This document shows positions 51,383 through 56,781 of a stretch of 56,781 nt of DNA, piece after piece. The stretch is from NCBI GenBank assembly GCA_910587175.1, contig CAJULH010000007.1:1-56781 (forward strand). The letters run 5' to 3'. The number at the start of each line of letters is the position of its first letter. Within the stretch, counting starts at the first letter, position 1. Both the position numbers and the translations under genes were made by a program. A model generated the notes under the pieces. It saw only the letters and a list, made by a program, of their open reading frames with translations, made no database searches and had not been told where the DNA came from. Source of the stretch: Candidatus Gastranaerophilales bacterium (GTDB lineage Bacteria > Cyanobacteriota > Vampirovibrionia > Gastranaerophilales > Gastranaerophilaceae).

Positions 51383-52219
51383 ATGGAAAAAATTTTACAA
51401 AAAATTATTTTAGCCTGCAAAAAGCCTTTACACGAAGGATTTTCAACATATTCTTCAACAAAAGATTTTATAGAATTTCCTGAAATTACAAACCCCTGTT
51501 TGTGTCTTGTTTTAGAAGGAAAAATGCAGCTTTCATCTGTAAAAGAGGCGAAAACAAAGGAATACGGGGCAGGTGAATGTTACATTCCGACAGCACTTAC
51601 CCCAAAGGAAATAAAGATTGTTGAAAAGCCTTTCCGTGCGCTTTTTTTGGAATTTAACACGGATGAAATTATAGAGGTTATGTTAAAAATTGAGGGCAAA
51701 ATAAGCCCGAAAGACAATGATAAGAACATTTTAAGCTGTATATTAAAACTTACGGAATTTCAGGATGAGAACGATTTTCTTTTTAAACACAAAAAAGAAG
51801 AGCTCATTTTTAACCTTATCACAGGAAAAGACGGCAAAAAATTCATTGAAAACATTGTAAAATTTCAAAACCCGGATGAAATTTATAAGATAAATTCCTG
51901 GATAAAAGAAAATTTTAAGGAAGATTTTTCAATTGAAGACCTGGCACAAAAGACGAATATGAGCACATCAAGCTTTCATCAAAAGTTTAAAAGCGCAATC
52001 GGTATGGGACCGCTTCAATGCCAGAAGAAGCTTAGATTGCAGGAAGCAAGGCGCCTTATGATAAATAAAGGTCTGAATGTAACGGACGCGGCACTTGAAG
52101 TGGGGTATGAGAGTGTTTCGCAGTTTATCAGAGATTATAAAAAAATGTTCGGTCGCCCGCCGCAAAAGGATATACAGGAAATTAAAGGCTGTATCGAAAC
52201 GCAGACTAAACCCGGGTGA
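51383..52219 (+). CDS. AraC-family transcriptional regulator
   Basis: The 278-residue protein has an N-terminal cupin-like sensing domain of the AraC_N type (FPEITNPCLCLVLEGKMQL, YGAGECYIPTALTP). Two helix-turn-helix units follow: DFSIEDLAQKTNMSTSSFHQ with KFKSAIGMGPLQCQKKLRLQ, and GLNVTDAALEVGYESVSQFI with RDYKKMFGRPPQ. Members of this group often control a nearby oxidoreductase, and an alcohol dehydrogenase gene lies 300 bp downstream on the opposite strand. The intervening small gene ends directly at this stop codon, also on the minus strand. Confidence 0.92.
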   Translation: MEKILQKIILACKKPLHEGFSTYSSTKDFIEFPEITNPCLCLVLEGKMQLSSVKEAKTKEYGAGECYIPTALTPKEIKIVEKPFRALFLEFNTDEIIEVMLKIEGKISPKDNDKNILSCILKLTEFQDENDFLFKHKKEELIFNLITGKDGKKFIENIVKFQNPDEIYKINSWIKENFKEDFSIEDLAQKTNMSTSSFHQKFKSAIGMGPLQCQKKLRLQEARRLMINKGLNVTDAALEVGYESVSQFIRDYKKMFGRPPQKDIQEIKGCIETQTKPG

Positions 52220-52432
52220 TTAATTTTCTTCACTTAAAACAAGAGCTGCAAAATCCTTAAAGGTATCGCCTGTTCTTTTATCCGAATTTTGAAGCAGATT
52301 AAAAAAGCAGGATGGAATTTCTTTCAGATTTAAATTTTTGGCAATACAAGGCGCACAGCCCCTGTTGTGTTTTGTGGGATGCAGGGGGCATTCGGTACTT
52401 TTGCAGGTACAGAATTTGCTTAAATTATCCAT
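52220..52432 (-). CDS. Small Cys-rich protein (DUF6485-like)
   Basis: The 70-residue protein has KFCTCKSTECPLHPTKHNRG followed by CAPCIAKNLNLKEIPSCFF. It thus has six cysteines plus histidines in a compact block, suggesting a metal-binding knuckle. I associate this pattern with DUF6485, a small widespread family of unknown function. A near-perfect AAAAGGAGAA site precedes the ATG. The stop abuts the AraC-family stop codon. A terminator separates it from the dehydrogenase gene upstream, so it has its own promoter. Confidence 0.8.
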   Translation of the reverse strand: MDNLSKFCTCKSTECPLHPTKHNRGCAPCIAKNLNLKEIPSCFFNLLQNSDKRTGDTFKDFAALVLSEEN

Positions 52433-52464
52433 AATAAAATTCTCCTTTTAATTTATAAAGTTTT

Positions 52465-52507
52465 AAAAGGTGCAAAAGCTCTGTAATTCAAGGTTTTGCA
52501 CCTTTTT
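52465..52507. terminator. Terminator between the alcohol dehydrogenase and the small Cys-rich gene
   Basis: AAAAGGTGCAAAA (52465-52477) and TTTTGCACCTTTT (52494-52506) form a perfect 13-bp stem with T-tracts on both strands. It ends dehydrogenase transcription on the minus strand. Confidence 0.85.
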
Positions 52508-52522
52508 ACAACATCAAAAACT

Positions 52523-53476
52523 TTACATGCAAAGCACGGCGCGAAAATGTGTCTTTGCAGCCATCATTTTTTCATAGGCTTCACGCGCACGCTCCAGCGG
52601 GAAAACTTCAATCATTGGGCGAACATTTGTCAAAATACTGAATTTTACCGCTGCTTCCATTTCATTTATATCCGTAAAAGTGCCTTTTACCGAATTTTGA
52701 TTTTTTAAAAAATCCATGGCAGACCAATTTAAAGGCTCGTCGTCAACCGCAGCAATAATAAGTTCGCCGCCTGTTTTAAGCCCGCCCATAAGTTCTGAAA
52801 TTACTTTTGATTTCGGTGCCGTTGCAATTATTACCTTTGCACCGCCAAGGGCTTTTAAAACATCAGCAGCATTTTCTTTTTCGCTGTCAATATAGTGATG
52901 TGCTCCGAGTTTCAGTGCAAGCTCTTCCTTTTCTTTGCCCCTTGAAATTGCCGCAACTTCATAACCTGCCTTTTTTGCATACTGTATCGCAAGATGTCCG
53001 AGACCGCCAACCCCTGATATTGCAACCAAATCTCCGGGGCGTGCAATGCTGTTATGAAGCGCGCTGAAAGTTGTTTCGCCCGCGCAAAGAAGCGGGGCTG
53101 CCTCTTTTGGCTCAATCCCGTCAGGAATTGCAATCAAACCATCTTCGTATGCAACCATATATTCGGCATAGCCGCCGTCTGTCGTAAGTGCCGTCGTATG
53201 CCCATGACCCCCATGCCAGCCAATCCCGACACGATCACCCTTTTTCCACTTTGTAACATTTGAACCCGTTTCTTCAACAATGCCAACAACCTCATGCCCC
53301 GGGATACGCGGATAAGAAGCTGCCCAGCCTTCGATAATTTTTGAATCGCCATGACAAATGCCGCAGGCTTCAACCCTTAGAAGCACCTGTTCATCATTGG
53401 GAATCGGAACCGGAACTTCAACAAGCACCATGGGCTCATTCTTTGCAGGTACCTGTATTGCTTTCATCATTTTCAT
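52523..53476 (-). CDS. Zinc-type alcohol dehydrogenase lacking the structural-zinc lobe
   Basis: This medium-chain dehydrogenase keeps the catalytic zinc site: Cys38 (EACGICHGD), His61-Glu62 (RIPGHEVVG) and Cys131 (PLLCAGETTFSAL). It also keeps the NAD(P) motif AISGVGGLGHLAIQYAKKAG. The family normally has a lobe of about 20-25 residues with four structural-zinc cysteines between GWHGGH and DGGYAEYM. Here only GHTTALTT lies between them, so all four cysteines are missing and the protein is 317 rather than about 340 residues. The reading frame is intact. AAAGGAG precedes the ATG. The nearby AraC regulator may control it. Confidence 0.88.
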   Translation of the reverse strand: MKMMKAIQVPAKNEPMVLVEVPVPIPNDEQVLLRVEACGICHGDSKIIEGWAASYPRIPGHEVVGIVEETGSNVTKWKKGDRVGIGWHGGHGHTTALTTDGGYAEYMVAYEDGLIAIPDGIEPKEAAPLLCAGETTFSALHNSIARPGDLVAISGVGGLGHLAIQYAKKAGYEVAAISRGKEKEELALKLGAHHYIDSEKENAADVLKALGGAKVIIATAPKSKVISELMGGLKTGGELIIAAVDDEPLNWSAMDFLKNQNSVKGTFTDINEMEAAVKFSILTNVRPMIEVFPLERAREAYEKMMAAKTHFRAVLCM

Positions 53477-53596
53477 AAAATCAAACTCCTTTGTTTATCT
53501 GTTTGATTTTATTATCATTGCATTTCGATTAATTTACTTGCCCGTTTCTTTAAAAAAATTGCACAATTCTTTTTGATTTTGGATTTTTGAACGCCT

Positions 53597-53629
53597 AAAA
53601 AATCCCGGATGCCTCAAGAAGCATCCGGG
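53597..53629 (-). terminator. Intrinsic terminator of ileS
   Basis: On the minus strand, CCCGGATGC and GCATCCGGG (53604-53629) form a 9-bp stem followed by ATTTTTT. It lies just past the ileS stop codon. Confidence 0.85.
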
Positions 53630-53637
53630 CATTGTAA

Positions 53638-56475
53638 TTACTTTACGGCATCCAAACAATCAGGACAGATGCCATCTGCGTTTAATTCCCTATATTTCCA
53701 GCATCTCTGGCATTTTTCGCCTTCGGCCTTTTGAACGGAAACTTTAATACCGTCCTCTTCGTAATCGTTTATTGATTTAAAGCCGTCTTTAGCGGAAACA
53801 TAGGCGTGGGATACAATAAATAAATCGCGGAGTTCTTCTTCATATTTTTTAAGAAGCGAAACATCAACCAGCGTACTGTTTTCAATCTGAATTAAAACAT
53901 CCGCTTCAAGTGAGCTTCCGATTATCTTATCTTCTGAAGCCCTCAAGGGTTCAATTGCCTTGGTTACGATTTCTCTTACCTTTAAAAGCTTTGAAAATTC
54001 AGTGTCTATGGCTTCATTGTTCCATTCGGACCTTACCTTTGGCCAATCCGTCAGAAGAACGCTTTCAACCCCGCCCCTTTGACATTCGGGGGTATTTTGC
54101 CAGATATCTTCCGCCTGGTGAGGCATTACGGGGGTTAAAATCCTTGCTAAAACCTGCAGGGTTTCATAAAGAACAGTCTGTGAAGCACGGCGGGACAATG
54201 ATTTTTTGCCTGCCGTATAGAGCCTGTCTTTCACAATGTCAAGATAAAATGCACTTAAATCAACTGCGGCGAAGTTTTGAAGACATTGAAAATATTTGTA
54301 AAATTCGTAGTTGTCAAACGCAACGGTCACCTCTTCCACAACCTTATTCAGCTTATGAAGCGCAAATTTATCAATGGGTTTCAGGTCTTCATATTTAACA
54401 TAATCAACTGCAGGGTCAAAATCGAAAATGTTTCCCAATAAAAACCTTGCTGTGTTTCTTGTCTTTTTAAATATTTCAGAAAGCTGTTTTATAATGTTGT
54501 CGCCGATTTTGGTATCATTTCTGTAATCAACGCTTGCAGCCCAAAGCCTTAAAATATCAGCACCGTAGTTTTTAATGATATCATCAGGTCTTATGTAGTT
54601 TCCAAGGGATTTGGACATCTTTCTGCCGTCTTCCCCGAAAACAAACCCATGGGTAAGTACTGATTTATACGGAGCCTTGCCTTGTGTTGCAATTGAAGTT
54701 AAAAGGGAGGATTGGAACCAGCCTCTGTGCTGGTCTGAGCCTTCGAGATACATATCAACAGGCGTATGCCCTAGTTCTTCCGACCTTTTTTCAACAACAG
54801 CGCGCCAGGTTACCCCTGAATCAAACCAAACGTCCATAATGTCGTTTTCTTTTCTGATATGGCGAGAACCGCATTTGGGACATTTGAAACCTTCCGGTAA
54901 AAGTTCCGCCGTACTCCTTTTCACCCAGGCGTCGGAACTTTCTTTTTCAAATATTTTTGCAACGTTTTCAATAGTGGCATCATTTACAATCACTTCATCG
55001 CAATCTTCACAGTAGAAAACAGGAATGGGCACGCCCCAGGCTCTTTGGCGGGAAATACACCAGTCTGTTCTGTTTTCAACCATATTTGAAATTCTCTTTT
55101 CGCCGCTTGCGGGGATGAATTTCACACCCTTAATCGCATTCAGCGTATTTTCACGGAATTTATCCACCTTCACAAACCACTGGGGAGTTGCCCTGTAGAT
55201 TACGGGGTTTTTACATCTCCAGCAGTGCGGATAGCTGTGGTTAATATCTGCTGCAGCAAGCAAAGCACCTGCATTTTGGAGTTTTTCAATTACAATCTTA
55301 TTTCCTTTGTAATATGGAACGCCCTCTAAATCTTTATCGCCGACGATTTCTGTCCAGCAGCCCTTGCTATCCAGCGGAGAAAAGACATCAATATTGTATC
55401 TGCAGCCAACTTCATAATCCTCCAAACCATGTCCCGGGGCTGTGTGGACTGCACCGGTACCGGCTTCAAGGGTGACGTGTTCACCTAAAATTATCGGGGA
55501 TTTTCTGTCATACAAAGGATGTTTTGTGTTCAAAAGCTCTAAATCAGCACCCGTACAGCTTCCAAGAACTTCAATTTCACTTTCTTCAAAGCCTACATCC
55601 GCTAAAAAGCTTGATAAAAGCTCCTGAGCGATAACATAAATATCATTGTCCTTTTTAAAGAAGGTATATTCAAACCTCGGGTGCATGCTGATTGCCATAT
55701 TTGAAGGCATTGTCCAGGGAGTTGTAGTCCAAATAACGGCATAAACGTTTTTATTTGGAAGGTTTACAAGCTTTCCTATTTTTTCAACCGCTTCATCGTC
55801 AAATTTAAAGCGAACATAAATTGAAGTTGAAGTGTGGTCTGCGTATTCAACCTCCGCTTCAGCGAGCGCCGTTTCGCAGGAAGCACACCAATAAACCGGT
55901 TTTAAACCTTTTTCAACGTATCCTTTTTTATACATTTCGCCAAAAACACGAACCTGTTCAGCTTCAAAATCAGGGTTGATTGTAAGATAAGGATTTTCCC
56001 AGTTTCCCCAAACGCCAAGGCGCTTGAATTCCGCTTCCTGACCTTTTAAATTTTTATGGGCAAATTCTCTGCATTTAGCACGAAGCTCGGCAGGCGTCAG
56101 TGCCTCTCTTCCACCCTTAATATTTTTCACAACGGCATTTTCAATCGGAAGTCCATGCCCGTCGTAGCCCGGAACATAGGGCGCATAAAAACCTGACATG
56201 GATTTATATTTTATAAGGATATCTTTTAAGATTTTATTTAAAGCAGTTCCGACGTGGATTTTTTCGGAACTTAAATACGGAGGACCGTCATGCAGAACGA
56301 AGGAATCTGCTCCTTTTCTTTGCGCGATATTTTTTTCATAAATTTTATTTTCTTCCCAGAATTTTTGGGTTTCAGGTTCTTTTTTAGTTGCATTTGCACG
56401 CATTTCAAGTGTGGTTTTTGGCAAATTTAAAGTGTCTTTAAACTCTTTTTTATTTTCTGCAGCAGTTTCACTCAT
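53638..56475 (-). CDS. ileS: Isoleucyl-tRNA synthetase (HVGT instead of HIGH)
   Basis: This class I synthetase charges tRNA-Ile and edits valine. The 945 residues include PYVPGYDGHGLPIENAVVKN, the CP1 editing domain (TPWTMPSNMAISMHP, GTGAVHTAPGHGLEDYEVG), WCISRQRAWGVPIPVFYCED, the KMSKS loop GRKMSKSLGNYIR, and a C-terminal zinc motif (CQRCWKYRELNADGICPDC). The HIGH region reads PPYLSSEKIHVGTALNK, so the final His is a Thr (residue 77; 56245-56256) and the usual ANG(D/S) before it is replaced. AAGGAA precedes the ATG. It is monocistronic. Confidence 0.96.
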   Translation of the reverse strand: MSETAAENKKEFKDTLNLPKTTLEMRANATKKEPETQKFWEENKIYEKNIAQRKGADSFVLHDGPPYLSSEKIHVGTALNKILKDILIKYKSMSGFYAPYVPGYDGHGLPIENAVVKNIKGGREALTPAELRAKCREFAHKNLKGQEAEFKRLGVWGNWENPYLTINPDFEAEQVRVFGEMYKKGYVEKGLKPVYWCASCETALAEAEVEYADHTSTSIYVRFKFDDEAVEKIGKLVNLPNKNVYAVIWTTTPWTMPSNMAISMHPRFEYTFFKKDNDIYVIAQELLSSFLADVGFEESEIEVLGSCTGADLELLNTKHPLYDRKSPIILGEHVTLEAGTGAVHTAPGHGLEDYEVGCRYNIDVFSPLDSKGCWTEIVGDKDLEGVPYYKGNKIVIEKLQNAGALLAAADINHSYPHCWRCKNPVIYRATPQWFVKVDKFRENTLNAIKGVKFIPASGEKRISNMVENRTDWCISRQRAWGVPIPVFYCEDCDEVIVNDATIENVAKIFEKESSDAWVKRSTAELLPEGFKCPKCGSRHIRKENDIMDVWFDSGVTWRAVVEKRSEELGHTPVDMYLEGSDQHRGWFQSSLLTSIATQGKAPYKSVLTHGFVFGEDGRKMSKSLGNYIRPDDIIKNYGADILRLWAASVDYRNDTKIGDNIIKQLSEIFKKTRNTARFLLGNIFDFDPAVDYVKYEDLKPIDKFALHKLNKVVEEVTVAFDNYEFYKYFQCLQNFAAVDLSAFYLDIVKDRLYTAGKKSLSRRASQTVLYETLQVLARILTPVMPHQAEDIWQNTPECQRGGVESVLLTDWPKVRSEWNNEAIDTEFSKLLKVREIVTKAIEPLRASEDKIIGSSLEADVLIQIENSTLVDVSLLKKYEEELRDLFIVSHAYVSAKDGFKSINDYEEDGIKVSVQKAEGEKCQRCWKYRELNADGICPDCLDAVK

Positions 56476-56781
56476 TCTTAAAAATTCCTTAAAAAACTTT
56501 TAGTAATACTTCGTTTTCGGTTGTAGTTGTAGGTTGGGTTTTAACCCAACATTAATCTTTGTCTGCCAATATATTATTACAAAAATGAGGAATATGGAAG
56601 AATTTTCTTGAAGCATTTTTTGCTTAATATTTTCCAGCTGCAGCATTTTGTGTACAGCTGTTAATATTCAACCGGCGAACAGCAGAGTGAAGCCCCCTTA
56701 TATGTTTTTTAATACCGTTAGCATAAGTACATTAGAGATATTTAGCGAATGTATAAAGCGAGTATGTTTGAAACCCTGCCT
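56476..56781. other. Gene-free end of window upstream of ileS
   Basis: No ORF or RNA gene is supported here. The only structure is the palindrome at 56533-56550. There is no T-box-like leader. The last 150 bases (about 56640-56781) are slightly GC-richer and may be the edge of another element. Confidence 0.4.
56533..56550. repeat. Perfect palindrome of a dispersed-repeat type
   Basis: GTTGGGTT-TT-AACCCAAC is preceded by TGTAG. This resembles a short palindromic repeat (TAGGTTGGGTT...AACCCAAC) that I recall from many cyanobacterial and other genomes. Only one copy is in this window. Confidence 0.5.

Noticed and set aside
56476..56781. T-box riboswitch upstream of ileS
   Set aside because: No specifier stem, AGGGUGGAACCGCG-type T-box sequence or antiterminator was visible; only a short palindrome.
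1..56781. tRNA genes and CRISPR arrays
   Set aside because: I looked for T-loop GGTTCGANTCC-type sequences with paired acceptor arms and for regularly spaced identical repeats and found none.

Overview
The window is 56.8 kb of an AT-rich bacterial chromosome. It is densely packed with short intergenic gaps, and most genes are housekeeping. I see no rRNA, tRNA, CRISPR array, transposase or prophage block. The mix suggests a gut-type non-photosynthetic relative of Cyanobacteria (Vampirovibrionia/Melainabacteria, Gastranaerophilales-like). The supporting signs are a GFTLAEVLI-type prepilin, FixC/FixX, an isolated FlhB with a sigma-28-like factor, many small lineage-type hypothetical proteins starting M-x-I...F-x-G, and a short SSB. 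This placement is inference from gene style; no marker here proves it.

Layout. 1-3279 (minus): head of the S10 ribosomal operon (rpsJ-rplC-rplD-rplW-rplB-rpsS, the last cut by the window edge), with an unusual 292-bp GC-richer spacer between rpsJ and rplC. 3.4-12.3 kb (plus): a formyltransferase, an endonuclease IV-like TIM barrel, a prepilin, secG, a CHASE2-GGDEF diguanylate cyclase, ssb, an acid-sugar kinase/pdxA pair and two hypothetical genes. 12.4-15.1 kb: two secreted paralogs, one with an intact HExxH zinc-protease motif and one with the motif destroyed, flanking a divergent zinc-ribbon gene. 15.2-19.5 kb: hisS, a candidate small structured RNA with its own promoter and terminator, an XRE regulator, a membrane-anchored repeat protein, and prfB with a classical +1 frameshift. 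19.6-28.3 kb (plus): apt, a GT10-type glycosyltransferase, flhB, a sigma factor, a GH77 glucanotransferase, and a phosphoesterase/MBL/TPR operon. 28.3-35.8 kb: a gene broken by one in-frame stop, purA, cysS, rsmI, alaS. 36-43.8 kb (plus): fixC-fixX, a small acidic protein, a TPR protein, dprA, topA, aroE. 43.8-56.5 kb: a hypothetical gene, uvrA, a U32-family tRNA-modification-type protein, a YqeG phosphatase, a GH24 lysozyme with a coiled-coil N-terminus, an AraC regulator, a Cys-rich small protein, a shortened alcohol dehydrogenase and ileS.

The strongest observations beyond ordinary annotation are these: the active/inactive metalloprotease pair; the roughly 90-nt RNA at 16592-16681 with a possible loop-loop interaction; an IleRS whose HIGH motif reads HVGT; an alcohol dehydrogenase that has lost its structural-zinc lobe; FlhB with NPIH instead of NPTH; a recurring TATAGTARAATT promoter signature; and several promoters placed so close to the start codon that the mRNAs should be leaderless. 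Residue and base statements were read directly from the sequence. Functional statements rest on family knowledge. No database search was possible.
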